Assembly (NCBI GenBank): GCA_013399695.1
Contig: VXAU01001254.1
Location: 1-64,000, forward strand
Reading direction: 5' to 3'
DNA length: 64,000 nt
From: Formicarius rufipectus
Lineage: Eukaryota; Chordata; Aves; Passeriformes; Formicariidae
Within the stretch, counting starts at the first letter, position 1. Each line of letters opens with the position of its first letter. The notes beneath the pieces are model-generated. The model had not been told where the DNA came from, searched no databases, and saw only the letters and a list, made by a program, of their open reading frames with translations. Positions 23,701 to 38,700 of the stretch are shown in pieces. The translations under genes were made by a program, and so were the position numbers.

Positions 23701-26700
23701 TCTGTAATGGGAGCAGAGACATTCAGTCCTGTCACATCAGAGAAGACAAAAGATCGGGTGCTTACCAGAGTCCGGTACTCCAGGTCCTCTCTCAGAAGGC
23801 GGTTGTCATTCAAGGTATATTTGGCTTTCCCTGTCACCCAGTCAACTGGCCCTTTGTCCACTTGGTGCTTGATTCCTCGAAATAGCATGTAAAGGGGCTC
23901 CCCAACAGAATCCTGCCACAGAAAAGGAGAGAAATTCAGCTTGCTCCTCTCAGCAGAGCCCAATGGCTTAGACACAGGGACACCAAGCAGAGAGGGAACA
24001 GGACTGAGGATATAGCAGCTGAGCTACAGCAAGCACAGACAGGGCCTGTGCCAACAGCTCTTGCTCTGTGTACAGGGAAAATGCGCCACTCATCTACCAG
24101 GGAGATACACACAGCCAAAGCACTGCTCTGCCTGTGTGTCACTCATCTGAGCAACTCCAAGGAAAGGAATTAGACCAGCATCTGTCCTCTCCATGCACTG
24201 ACCAGCCTATGGCCAGTGCATTTCAAGATAAAGGAGCTATGCTGAGCCCTCCATGGTCTGGAAAAATATCCTGGAAACAATGAGTGCTATTAATGCTGGT
24301 TTAAGCAGCCCTGTTCCCAATGAACAGCCCAGCTCTCTCATTCCTCACCCTGAAATACAGGATTACTGGCATAGTTTCAGCTCTGGGCAGGCACAATGGC
24401 AAGCTGTGGCTGTCTGCCCTCTGTTGGCCCCTCTACATCACAACGGGACAAAGAGCTCACCCTCACAAATGCGTACAGGCAGATGGACATCCAGTTGGTT
24501 AACAGCTTCTCTACCACTGTTTCTGTCCTGAAAGAGAGCATCAGGTTGGTCACAGGAATATGGTGCAGAGCAGGGGAGAATCAGAGCTAAAGATCATTCC
24601 CTTTGAGAAAAGAGTACACTGAATAATAATACAAGAAGAAGAAAGAAGAAAAAAAAGACATTACAGACCAGTAAAGTTAATGCTTTTGACACCACTTATT
24701 GAAAGCACTTTTCAGCCTGAAGGAGGCACCAAATCACAGAAGAGGAGAGACAAGAAGCAGGGGACAGAGGAAAGCCTCTAGCAGTTCCCAAACAAGGGAA
24801 ATTTGTTCAAAAGGACAGACCAGACAAGGGGCTAATGGAGATCTGAACGTGAGAGACATCTCTGTTTAGGTTCCAAACATGGCATGACTGCAAACCCAGG
24901 GACCTCTAAACAACCTAAGTGAAATTAGCAGAGCCCTAGTTCCTAAACACAAGGAAGAGTTAGTGTACAGTGACTTCAGAAGAAGAGGTATTTGGGACAG
25001 GCAAGTCCAGTTTCCTACTCTTTCCACACCTTTCTCTATTCCCTGCCCAGAGAGAGGGGTGTCATTGTTACAGCTTCCTCCTGTTCCATGTATGTGTCTG
25101 GACACACTCGGGTCTCACAGCTGCAGCCCATATCATGATGTCCTTCTCACAGAGGTTTCAGAGCTGGGCAGAAAGGCTCTGTCCCCGCGGGCAGCAGGTA
25201 GACATGGCTGGCTCACTCACCTCCGCAGCATCAGCTTGGGGTTCTTGGCCACATACTGCTCCACAAGGTCATTGAGGAGTGTTTTGAGGATGTCAGTGAA
25301 GTACTCCAGCTTCCCATGCAGCGACACCGTGAGCAATGATGCCACATAGGCCCGGTCTCTTGGAGAGAAAGTGCGCTGGATTTCCAGAGTGTGGATGAAC
25401 TGGTAGGGGGAGAGATAAACCAGTGCGTGAATCTGCTGAAAACAAGGCAGTCCCAGCTGCTGGCTCTTGGAAGAAGTGGTGCTGCAGGGAGCTATTGACA
25501 AATGAACCTGAACAGACACTGCCCACTCCTGCTGCCAGTGATGTGGCCCTGGCCTTACAGAAAACTGCAAGCAGAGAGAGGCACATTACCTTGGTGAGGA
25601 AGAGCTTGCTGTTGAGCAGGTTGGAGAGCTGGACCAAGCCCTGCTCCACCGTTTGCCGCCGGCACTCAGGGATGTCCAGGTCCCTTTGCAGTGGTGACTC
25701 ACGATGGCCCGGGAAGAAAATGCGTTCTGCATAGGACTTGTAGTCCAGGAAGGGGATTCCTGTGCCCACAAGGTCACTTGTGAGGTCCATCATCTCAGTC
25801 ATCAGGTCTGAGGGAAAGGAAATTCCCATGAGGCTGACACAACTGACATGATCACACAACTGATGGTGCAGAGCATGAGGTGAATGCAGGAACCAGGGCC
25901 AGCAGGATGGGACTGAGAAAGAGGAAGGATGTTTCCTGTCAGGAAGAGGTGCATTGGGGTCTCACTGCAAGAATATTTAAAACTAGACTAAGCAGCAGGG
26001 GAAAGTGCATGAGGAAAGTTCCAATCAAGGGCTGGCTTCCATTTTTATAATGAGAAAGACATTGTTCAGCACACATCTGTGGTTACAGCCATTACCTACA
26101 GTAGAGAGAGAGTACTAGACTTTCTGCTACTCACTGCTTCCCACATTAGTTGGGATTACAGTTGGACTCACCTGTTGAGCTTCAGAGCCCCAGGTCTCCC
26201 ACAGCTGTAAGCAGCTCAAGCACAAGGTTTGCAGGCCCAGAACAAATACACAGGCTGCAATTCAACTTGCCCTACACATAGACTGGGCTGTCATTAAGAC
26301 CTCTTCAAGTGTGGTGCCTTGACCTTTAACTCTTCATCTGAATCTGGAGGTTGAACTGGAGAATGTGAGGGGTTTGTATAGATCACTGTGCTCTGAATTA
26401 AAGAACTAGAAAGGAACAATTTGGCTATAGGATTCAATATATGTTTCCATATGTTTCCAGCATAGGATAAGGTATTGTCTGCTCTGAGCTGTGCAAACAA
26501 GCACACAGGAACAGGAAGAGAGGTAGGGCTGACTGGCTCCTTAAGCTTCCTTGCAGCTGCAAGTACCTAGGAGCTCAGTGACTGACTGACCTGTGAATTC
26601 CTTTTTACATCTGTCTCGAACACTTGTTTCCAGATTTTCCAGCTGGATTTGAACTTTCTTGTAATCTCTCAGAGCCTGTTTGCTCTTCCTCCTGCAATAA

Positions 26701-29700
26701 GAAGCAGAATTGTTCCCGGAGGCACTAGCCCAGCACTGTGTTGCTGCCAAAGACTCCAGGGCAGTTGGTGTTGAGGCCATTTCTACTGAACGTTATCTTT
26801 GCAGGATACCAAACAGTGTTCCAAAAACTAGATATGTCTCTTGGAAACCCATTAGGTGTGGGCTCTGAATGAACCACAGTTCAGGCTGTGACCAGCAGGT
26901 GCAATGTGTCTCCCACATTCAACACTACCAAGAGCTCAGAATTTGGCACAAAGTAAAGAAAACTGTGACCTTGTTTAAACCCAAGATGTACACACTTGGT
27001 CACATCCACTGAATAATGCTGTGAGAAACTTAAAGACCTTGTACAATGCCAGAGTTTCTCACCTGTATATGAAGACAATGACCAGAACAATCAATGCCAC
27101 AAAGGAGGCACCAACACCCAAACCAATCTGTGCCTCCAGTGGGAAGGTGAGCTGACTTTCCGTGTCATACTGCACTCGGCCCAGGAGGAAGTTCAGGTTT
27201 CCCATCTGTACCTGTAAGAAAACATGTGCCACGATGTAAGATCAGTGCAGGAAAGAAATATGAAGTCACAGGGCTTCTCCAGAACAGGTACAGGTGGCAC
27301 ACAGATCCCCAGGAAAGTGTCCCACAGCACAACTGAACCCAGCTACAGTGTTTGCTTTCAGGGAACATTCGGCATGTAAGAGTAGAGTTGAGAACAAGAA
27401 TGGCTCCTTGCCACCCCTGCCACATCCCCTGTCCTTCACCAGGGCTTCTACCTTTCCTCCCTTCCTATCTCATTCCCACATCTTGGTTGTGCTTCAAGAA
27501 ATGACAGGATTTCTTGCAATGCTGCTGATTCCCTACCGTGAACTCTGGGAGCAGGTCTGTGCCCTCTCGCTTCGTGCGGTGCCGCGGAGCTGGCTGCTCA
27601 GAGGGGGGCTCACAGTACAGATGATTCCTTGTTAGTGTCTTCACCACACAGATTCCTTCCCCAATCATAGCCATAACTTCATCCTTAGAAATAGCTAGGT
27701 CTAGATTTTCCCCCTGCAACAGATGTGGAGGAGAACATCAAATAAGGGAAAAAACAACTCTGTATTTCCATGGCTCCAGAGAAGATGGAGGAAACCAATA
27801 CCATGGGATGAAAGCAGTCTTTTTTCTTCTCTGATGAGGTTCATATCTGAATTGGCTGCAGGAGTTAATTTTGTAAGCTAAAAAACTCACTTGCATACAC
27901 TTTAGATTACAGCTTTAAGACCCATAGAATGCTGCATAAGTACAGTTATAAATAGCCTGTCCTCTTAAGGCTCTTCAGCCACAGCACAGCTAAGCTCAAC
28001 GGTGTATGTATTTAAAGAGATAGTCTCATGTCAGTTAACCCACACATTGAGGCAAGTCAACCAATGCTTTTCAAGGGTGTAACACATCTATGCTACTGCT
28101 CTTATCTGCTTTGGTTTTGGAGGATTAAGACTTTTTCTTCATTTATAAAACCATGCTGACTGACATTGATTACATGTTTATGTTTCAATGCTTTCTAAGC
28201 CCAGAGCTCTGTCAGGGTATCCCAACTGGTTTGGCAAATCAACCTCCATGCTCTCTGAAAGTTCTCTTTCACTCTTCTCAAACTGCCCTACTTTTCCAAC
28301 ATGTCTTCAACCCCAATGGCAGCAGTGTAGACATTTCTAAACTCATACATCCTCACAGTTTTTACTCATGTGCAAAAAGAGAGCAAGTGGAGAAACTGCA
28401 TCTCCAGCTTCGCTTTCTTAATGAGTAATGGACTAGAAAGTACCTTTCCATACAAAAGAAATACCTCAGGTTTTTTTTTCCACATGCACAGTATAAACAT
28501 CAATTCCTCTGCACTTTCATGTCATATTTAAAGAGAGATTTTCCTGCCTGCACCTAGTAACAGGGCTTCCCAACAGGCAGGATTCTTTTATTCTTAAATT
28601 ACTTCTAGAGGAATATGAAGTAGGTATAAAAAAAGCCAGCAATAGTTGAGAATAGGATGTGGAGATAATTTAGTACTAAGATGTCATATACAAATAGTTT
28701 ATTTGGGTTAAAACAAAAAAAGCATAGAAGTTTCCACAAGCCCTATGAAGGCCTTAACCATGTTTTATTGGCTCAGGAGGCTTTTTTTAATGCACTCTTC
28801 TCCTTCCTATTATGTACCATTTCTCAGAGGCCAAAGCAGATATGCTGTGACAGGTTGTAACCATGATAGATGCTTTAAAAACCTTGGGTACTGCATGGCA
28901 CCAATCAAACATTCAGCTTGGAAACAACTCCATACAATGAACATTAATTCCAGCTTGTTTTTGTGTTACCTCCACAGAGATGACACTTCCTGGCTTGTGA
29001 CGATATGGTTTGGCAGGATCCTCAGCATTCAGTGGTTTTAGGCTGGGGTTGACTTCATAAGAGAAAGGCATGGGATGCAGTGAGTTGAAATCAAAACTCA
29101 AATTATCCAGAATAAATTCCAGTTTGATACGGACACTCCTCAACAGCAGGTTAATGGCTGGAGTTTTGCACAAGATCAGGTAGGAGGAGTTAACAAGACA
29201 TGGTTCTTCAAACTAAAGGTAAAAGGCAAAAAAAGTATCTGTCAGTAGTGGAACACCAATGCTCCTCCTGCAGCTTGGCAATACTTCCCATCCTAAGAAA
29301 TCTGGGGTCAGTTTGCATTCCTCTCGTCTGGAGCAATGCCAGAGGAACTCTGCTTAACTCCAGAGGGAAAAATCCAAGATCTGAGGAATTCCCCATGTTC
29401 CTCTAAGGAAAGTTTTCATAGCACTGGTTTTGTTGGAAGGTCTCAGTGGTGGGAATCAGCTCTGACATGGCAGCAAATTTTGGAGAGAGACTAGTTTTAC
29501 ATCTCCCTGCTCTGACAGAATGGGACCAAATACCTTCAATGCAAGGCTGACTTCCCAGTCTGTATGCATTCGTGAAAGTGTTCCCATGCCCAGCTGGACA
29601 TCTTTTATATATTTGGTGAAAGTATTGGTTAGGGTTTTTTTCTGCCCTATAGCCACAAATAATTCCCCAAGAACATTGGCAGAACCAGCTCTTATTTATC

Positions 29701-32700
29701 CATGTGCATCAGGAGCACATTTTCTCAGTTTATGTAAAGGAACCCCTCCATCATTTGCATATTTGCATTAGCAATACAAATCTTTCTTGTACTTGGGCTG
29801 CCTCTGCAAAATTCTGCTCCATGGCTCTGTGACCTTGGTGACCACATCAATACCTCTGTAGTGACCCATTCCAGCAGACTGGCAGCAGAAGAGCAGAAAG
29901 TGTTGGTGACCCTGGTAATTTCACTTAACTCTGCCTGATTTTGTATCTCAGAGTGAAAGAGAGGCCAGGTACTATAGGGATGGACCAAATTATGCAAAAG
30001 GAAGAGTCTGAAGCACAGACATGCTGAGCCATACAAGCTGTCTGGCTCAGCTGTAGATTCCTTTATCTCCACATTGTTGCCCTGCTATTTCTGTCCCACA
30101 TCACAGTCCTGCACACCACTAAGCAGAGGCAGATCCAGCCCATGGAAATGTTTGTGAAAGTGCTTAGTCTCTCAGTCTGGCAGAGAAAACTTTCACTTGG
30201 CCAAGACCTTTGACATGATCCAAGCAGGTAACAGCAAGTGGCGGGGAATAAAAGCCCTAGGGACAGAAAGTTCACTTCTCCAGATGTGGACACATGAACG
30301 TGTGTGCACCCATACCCGCCCTGAGCACTTTGCCATGCTACCTGCTGGATGCTGCACAGAGCATCCTCAGGGCACTCGGAGTCTGGGATGATTCTGCGCC
30401 ATCGTCCCACTCCTCGGCGCCGGCGTTCAGAGGGAGAAACCGTAACTCGGATCTTTGGTTTCTGTACAACATCCAGGTTGTATCCATGAACTCTGAGCAC
30501 TCTCCCTCCACTGAAAGAGAAAAGTAGTTGATTTCACCCACTTGTTATTCATTAGCTCCATTTTATCTCCTTCTGCTTATGCTCTTTTCTACAAGCCTGG
30601 CTTTACCCCAAAATGCAACTCAACAGAGATGCTGTTGGTGCTGGAGTACCTGCCTGTAGTACCTGGGGAAGGTGTTGGAATATCCCCAAGAAAGGGGCAT
30701 TCAGTCTTTCTACCTGAGAAAGCTTTTAGGTGGCTCTGCAAAAGTGATGTTGGGATCCAGAGTATATCTGAAGAGGGATCCTTCCAGTCTCCGCTCTTGG
30801 TCCCCGTATTTGATGGTGACTGGGAGTTCTGCTGACACATTGCTGGGACTCGTCTGGCATGCCAACTGATCCTCCGTCATCTCAGAGAGGCTTGGGGAGA
30901 CACAAGAGAGAATAAGGGATTAACACAGCCACTGCAGAGACAGATTTCCTAGTACTATGCCTTTCTCTTTGCAGACAGTCTGCAAACCTCTGCTGAAAGC
31001 TCTTGTGCCTTATCTAAGCAAGCAATAACTGCGGGGCACTTGTCAGGCAGCAGTGCATTGACTAAAAGCAGGTACAGTCACTGGACACAGTGCACCTTCC
31101 CACCAGCAGTGAGGTGAGTCAGGTGTATGTGTCCCATGGTGCAAGAGAACAAGCAGCTCTCAGGGTTAGGCTGCAGGAACCAACTGCAGCTCCCCATCAG
31201 CAAAAGAGTGTCAGGATGGGGTACAGTCCTGTCAAGAGACATGCAGAGCAGAGGTGGGTGGCACTGCTTATGTCCAAGGGATGTGGGCAGGAATCCAAGA
31301 TTGTCAAGGTTGCTGCCATGGCTCTCAAAGGGAGGATCCCCAGGAACACAGAGAGGAGCAGAGCTCCAATTGTTTGTGCTGAGGGTTGAGCCAGGCAGCA
31401 TCACACCCTGTGGGGCTCTGGGAAGGAGTCAGGGCAGTGCACACCCAGCACCTGGGCAGGTTCTGAGCTTACATTTGGCAAGGGAGGTCTCCAAGCAGGA
31501 CACTGATCTCATTGGGATGCCCAGTCAGCAGCTTTGAGCCCAGAAGGGTAAGGCAGGTTCCTCCTGCTTTGGGGCCCTGAGTTGGAACAATGGATTTCAA
31601 CTCTGGGTTCTAGAAGAGGGAGGGGAAAAAAGAAGTGAGTGACAAAGACCTCAAATGACAAGACAAAGAAAGAAAACAGTAGAACATGTTCAGTGACCTT
31701 CAGTACTCTGAAATTTGAAGTTACAGATCCCAATCACAGGCAGGCCACAGCCAGGCTCCAGCAGCTACCTTACAGAGCAGAGACAACAAAGGAGGGATCA
31801 ATCACACCAGCAAGAACCAGGAACCTGGAATCCTTTCCACAGACTGCCAAAGGCAGATGGATGCTGCAAACAGCAGAGCTGTGGGCCTCGCACACAAACC
31901 CAAGGATTAACAGTTCAAAGGGATTGTTCAGATCAGTAATTGGATTAATAACTCAGGTTAGGGAAAACAAGGTAGCAAATAAATTGTCTGTTTGTCTAGC
32001 AGATGAGGAGATTACCAGTAGGGAGCCCTGAGAATTTGTGTTGAGACCTGTGCTGTTAAATATACTTGTAAGTTATCTGGAAAGGGGAAATTAAATTATA
32101 TAAATTATTCAGAGTAACAAAAAAGCTTTGTACCAATGAGGAGCTGCAGTAAAATTTAGAGTAGCCAGGCAGTGTGGCGCAAGTAAGTCATAGCTGATAA
32201 GTGAAAAGCAAGATCCATGAAGTGAGAAGGAGCAGGGAGACTACAGAAGAAAAAGCCAACCACATGTACACAGTTCTGAGTCTCTAAATAGTTCCTGCTC
32301 ATTCAAGAGTGCTTTGGTACCTGTACAATTACCAGCTGTAAGCACAGATCTCAACAAAAACACACCAAGTGGTAGGAATTACTAGAAAGGCAAGTAAGAA
32401 AACAAGACTTTTATGCCACAGTAAAAATTCCTTTTGCACTTCTCATCACTGCCTCAAAATGCTGATCACAGAACCAAAATCAAGGGAAGAGCAACAGCAT
32501 AATTCAGTATAAAACAGGGTTCCATAGATCCAAAAATGGAAGAGCCTAGTAGTTTTCTGCATCTCTCTCCCCTTCCCATGGGAGGAGACATGCAACTAGA
32601 TACATAACTTGTAAATTGCAAAGCAAGGATGAAAAAGAATTAACTGTATCTAAAATTTACTTCAATATTATTTTATAGTTGCTGGGTTTAAAATATCAAA

Positions 32701-35700
32701 AAGTTATCAGAAACATTTCTCCATACAATGCACAGGAACTCTGGACTTACTGCCACTAGCTGCTGAAGGTCAGAAGCTAAAAGTGTGTTCAAAAATCAAT
32801 TTGCAAATTAACAGAAGGAAAGTCAGAAGACTTAGTAAGATGTTAAGCTATCCAGAAAAAGAAATCTTCAAATTGGAAAGATACCCTGTATTTTTTCTCT
32901 TTTTTTAAGCATGTAATAGTTGCCATTGTAAAAAAAAAAAAAAAAATCCATAAAATCACTGGACTTTTAGTATTACCCAGTACAGCTGTTCTTAGAATCT
33001 GAAGGTGGAGTGTGTGTGTGTGTGTGAAACAAAACAGAAAAATCAGGTAAAAATACCAGCAGCAAGTGTCTGGCAGAGTTCCATAAGTTCATGCAATAAA
33101 CGGCAATTTAACAGGGATACTGGAAAAACAGGAGGTATGAAAGTTATGTTACCTGATAGGTGAAAACATGGCCAGAAACTCCACGTCCTCCTCCAGGCAC
33201 TTCCACCACAATATGCCCAAACCTCTCTGTCCAGCTGCCGCCAGTGACACACACGATACTGCGGGGCAATCCAAGAACAGGGTCACACGAGGGAAGGGCA
33301 GGGGAGCTGCATCCATCACATCATGTCCTCAAACCATCCAGCAACCACTGCTCCCTTCTTCCAGCCTTACCTCATGCTCAGAATACACAACCAAACATCA
33401 AGAAACACCTCTAAAAGCTGGATTAGGTGCAGCAGGAAAAAGCAGGGGCCAGTTCCAGACAGGCCCATCCTTTCTAAGATTATTCTTTCCAGGACAGACA
33501 GGATGAAGTCCGCTGTATAACAGATGCATGAAGAGTCCAAGAATTCTGCTATTGTCCAAAGCTGATCAAAATCAGTCACATCTGGAGGGACCCCAGGCCG
33601 GCAGTGGTCAGTCTGCACATTAGTGCAGGAGAAGACTCAAGACTATGTGTTCATCTGGTGCTGGTCTTCAGCCAGTGGCCTCTGGAACCAGCCACACACC
33701 CTGATCTGCACCAACCATTCTGTCCAGCCCTTTTTCCAGACATAGTTTGATATAGGAGATGCTAACATGGTGACAAGTCAAGGTAGACCAAGAAAAGAGC
33801 AGTAAGGAATCCCATGTTACAGCACTGATTTGCTGACAGGAAAGCTACTCTGCAGGAGACTTCCCAGCCTTCCGGCAGAGCACGAGATTAATTTTGTCTG
33901 GGCTTTGCTCAGGAGTGGGTTCCAGGTTCACAGCTATATCCCCTTGACTAAAGAGGTTCAGGAATTTGAACTCAGGCAGTGCAGTCTAAGCCAAGACCCT
34001 GTGATGTCAGGTGATTTATAGATAAAGAACACAGACAGTGCTAACCCCAGGAAGATTATGCTCTAATTCCAGGATGAAAACAGAAAGCAGATGGATCCAG
34101 ACAAACAAAGCACACAGACAGAACAACAGTGCTCAACACAGCAGGCCATTCCCAGCAGGATCTTACCTGGCTTCCAGAGGAAAGGGTGCTACAACTACTG
34201 CTACCATGGAATGAAAAAACATTTGTGATAGCTCTGGTGAGAGGTTACTCACAATTGCTCTCCTCTTTTCCTGCTGGTTATTTGGCTCCTCTCTCTCCCT
34301 TGTTCAAGACTCCCACCTACCTGCCCTGCCACAGGCCAACTACATGAATACCCCTTTCTTCTTGGTTCCCCCAGTCACATCTCCTAACATTGTATTACTG
34401 CCTTACTATGTGATTCTGCCTTGGCCAGACACACCAGCTATGCAGTTCTGTCACTGACATCAGTTGGATTCAGCAGGACAGGTCTTTCTGCTTCACATCC
34501 CACTACTTTTACAAGCATTGTGTGACCTGCCAGGCACTCCTGGAGACCAGAAGGGTGGCATAGAGCCCACTAGGACTTCCTCATCTGTCCTTGGTTGGGA
34601 AGGTCTTTTCATTGGGTTTCTTCCTGGGAGTGGAAGTCTGGCTGCCAAGTGAAGACTGACATTCTAGGGGTGTGTCTCCAACCACATGTTTCCAGCCTCA
34701 ATTTGTGTTAACATGGTCAGTATATTTCCCTATCAATGGCACTTGCACAAGCCATGTCCTTTGCTTTACTGAAATCACATTGTGGCTGGGAGACACCTAT
34801 GAAACTGCAGGTTTTGGAGCCCATGACTCCCTGACCTGGCTGGACTGCAGGCTCTGCATGAGCAGCACAGTTGGAATACGGCATCACTGTTTGGCTGTTG
34901 CCTCATACACAACCTTATCTCTCCAAGGTCACTGCCTGAGCAACTACTCAGACAGTGACCTTACTCAGGAGACTCCCTGGAGAATGGTCAAGGCAAAGGC
35001 TACAGCAAAGTCAGACATCTCAGGCTGGGTCAGCAGCCAAGGAAAAGCCAGCACCTGCCTCTGGGAGGAGGTTTCACAGATACTCTACCTGCTAGAGATC
35101 TCATACTCTTGAGCATCTACGGCACAGGGAATTCCTGCAACAGTGACAGTTTCTGCAATGTCTTGATGTTTCTGCCCGAGGTTTGAGCCAGTGATGGTGA
35201 TTCTAGTGCCACCTTCCACTGGTCCAGACAGGGGGTACACCTGCAAAGACATCCGCGCACGTGTAAATGTCACAGTACCTCAGACCTCTGCAGTCTGGTG
35301 ACTGATCTACAGCACAGGGCCCTTCAACTGCCCCATTACAAACTGCCTGCTCCTGTCACTCCTATTGACTCCTTTCACTGGATTGGACTAGTACCAGGTC
35401 ACAGCCTCACCAGAAGAAAGGCCATAAAGAACACCACAGTTGGAGCCTTCTTTCCCATACCTCGCTGTTGCCAGCAGTCCCCACCCAGAGGTGACAATCC
35501 ACTCAGAAGGCAAAGACTGCCCTGCTTTGCCTTCCCATTAACATGCTGACCGCTCCACAGGGCATTTGTGCTGAAGAGTGGGAATGCACAAGCCAATATA
35601 TGTTACTAGTATTGAAGCAGCAAGCACCATTCCCCCCTCAGCATCAGGACAACAGTGAATTGCATGCTGCACAAACGTCAAAGCTGTGGCCCTGAGCAGC

Positions 35701-38700
35701 ATCCAAGATAAACTAAGACAAGATGCAGCACATGGATGTCGTGTGCCACTGGAGGGAGGACAAGCTGACAGCAAAAGGGACACATGGCTACAGACACTTG
35801 TCATGTGGCAGTTAGCAAGAAACATTTAAAATAAACAGACAAAAATAATTAATTCTGGTAACCTGACATGCCTTTCCCATCCTTGATGTGCTATTATCAT
35901 TAGGTTTTGCCCTCCTTTGCCCTAGGCTCAGTTGGGTCAACCTGTTTCAGGGTGTGACTTGGGACAGTTGGAGGATCCATCCTGTGGACCCTTTCCCAGC
36001 TCCTGAATGATTCTGCTCCTGGTGTACCATTTGCAGCTTGCATGAGATACAAAAGCATCTTTCCCCACTATTATCTATCAGCATATTGAAAGCCGAGCGC
36101 AAGAGACTAGAACTCTCACAACACTGAGGGATCCTAGCTGAACAGGACTAACTCTCTGGATGGCCAGTGTATTATCAAGCTGCACTGCTTGCACTCTGAG
36201 TTCAGATTTCCACTGCAGAACGGAGCCCTCCTTGCCACAGGTGCAGTACACGAGTGGGCAAATTACTCACAGAGTGAATGAGAGGTGCTGGACACAGGTC
36301 TTCAATTTCCTCCTTGCAAGAGCCCCTGAAGATACAGCTGGGGTTGTCACCTCCACACCAGACACAGTTGTACTTTGAGTCAGCTGTTTGGCAGCGGCTG
36401 CAATCAGTGTGTCCCACAGAGCAGTTGTAAAAAGTCACTGCAAAGGAGAAAAATTCTGAGGCATCTGCAAACATCCCCACCGGGCACAGAACAATCCAGG
36501 AACTTGGCACCTTCTACAGAACCCACTCCTCCTCCTGCTCCTGTGACAAGTAACAGAAGTGAGGCTCTATGCTTTCCTTCTGGGGAGGTGTTGCACTCCT
36601 ACCATGAAGGTCTGCAGCACTGTCCACTCGAAGGTGTCGTCGCCTCTGCACAAACACCACAGCGTTGAATTCAAGTTGAGGTGCTGTGTAACTGTACTGA
36701 AAAGACAAAGACCATCAAGAGGATTTAATAAAGGCACAAACTAAACAGCTGCATAAGTGAAAACCATCAGCATCCTATCTAGTACACAGCACATACAGCC
36801 TACATGGAGCTTCCTATGCATGCAGACAAGGCAGGGTTAGCTGGGGCAGGGGCAGCACAAGCCTGTCCTCACTGTTTCACCCAGCCACAGTTCTGCTCTT
36901 GAAAAAGTAGCAGGCTTTGGTTCACTAGGATGAACACTGAAACCAAATGTGTGCTCACAACAATACTTGCCTGACTTCCTAACTCCATTCCTAAATGGCT
37001 AATTCCTATCTACAAGCCACTTGCTCAGAAAACTGCTCAAGCTGGCACTTGCGCAATTTCAGTAAAGCAAAAGATGTAAGATTACAACTGGTCTGCAGGG
37101 TTCATATGCACAAGAGCCTATGTTGTTCTTCTCCATTAACTATGTGAGTTTGTGAACTAAAAAAAAATCACCTCTGCTAGCAAATCTTGCCTTAAGTAAA
37201 ATTCACACATCCTCCAGAAATGTATATGATTTTTTAAATTTTGCCTTTTACTCTTACAATCCACAGGATAGCTTCTACTGCCAAGGAAGAATACTGGTTT
37301 TAGCAGCAGGTTTGTTTGTGGTTTTTTTGTTTGGTTGGGTTTTTTTTGTTGTTGTTGTTGTTTTGGTTTTTGTTGTGTTTTTTGGGGGGTTTTTGTTTTT
37401 TGGTTGGTTGGTTTTTTTGTTTTGTTTTGTTTTTTTCCCCATAAAGGAACAATCATCACAGAAGTCACAACCCAGAGAGTGATGAACAAGACCACCTCAA
37501 GCTAAAGCAGGAGCAGCACAGTGCTGGCCAGTTCAGAGACAGCACCATCCCCTGCTACAGCCAATGCAGCAACAGGTCAGTCTAAGGACTGTACAACATC
37601 CCTGCAAGTTGAAGATACTGGTATTGCTGGGCAGCAGCATCACAGATGAGGGCCCTACAGTGCTAAATATTCTACAAATATTTTTGCAAAATATGCCCTT
37701 TTGCATACAGCTTGTGTTCCAGCCTGATGAGCAAAACCAGCACCAGTGTGAATTCTGAAATGGCACTCACCTGATTCATCTGGCAGGTGATATAACAGAG
37801 GGACTGGTTTGTTTCATCTCCTTCCATATAAGCATCCATCACCACTGTCCTCCCCTCCAAGATCAGGACACACTCATAGTCCCACTGCTGGTCCTGCAGA
37901 GAAGTGACACATAGCACCATTTCTCCAAGACAGAGCTCTGGGCTGCACAAGTGCCTCTCCCATTCTGTACCTTTTACCAAGCCACTTACTGTGCCAACAG
38001 TGTGCTTCTCTCATTCCCCTCATTATGCCAGCTCTATGCTAAATTCAAGGGCTCTCTATGCTGTCACTGCCTCCATGTATGAAAGGTAAACCAACACAAA
38101 ACAAAACACCTAGAAAGGGAGCGTGTATGTCAGTGTGAGGAGAACTCAGCACAGAGAGAGGATTTGAAGAAAAACCAGTGGGACTGTGAAGTTATGACTG
38201 TCTCTGTGAAACACCAGCTTGGAAATGAAGAGGGCAGTACACAGATTAGGACAGAGCACATAAAAAACACTAAAGGCATTCTTCTCCTTTATTTCCTGCA
38301 AACCTTCCACTGAATTGCTTAGATAGTTCTTGTAAAAACGATGGATATGCATCTATCTGTAACCAGCTCTGCTAATCTGAGCAGTGCAGTATGTCAGGTT
38401 TAATGTAAAAAGTAGCAATTAGACTGTGGGCTGCACGTTCCAAGGTGGTAGTTTGCAAAAGTTACTAAATCATCTTCTGTCTTGAGAAGCAAATAGAATT
38501 TTTATCAAAGACACACCCAAGAAGCAGCCATCAAGGGTGGTTTTCCCCACTGCAGAAGTTTCAGGTACGACAGGAAAAGCCACATTAACATGAGCATGCT
38601 GGAATGGAAGGGGAACAGATGACTTATCTTTAGCTTATGGAGACACAAACAATCAGCAGGAATTCAGCAGGAAGTCATTCCAAGAACTACCATCTGCAGT

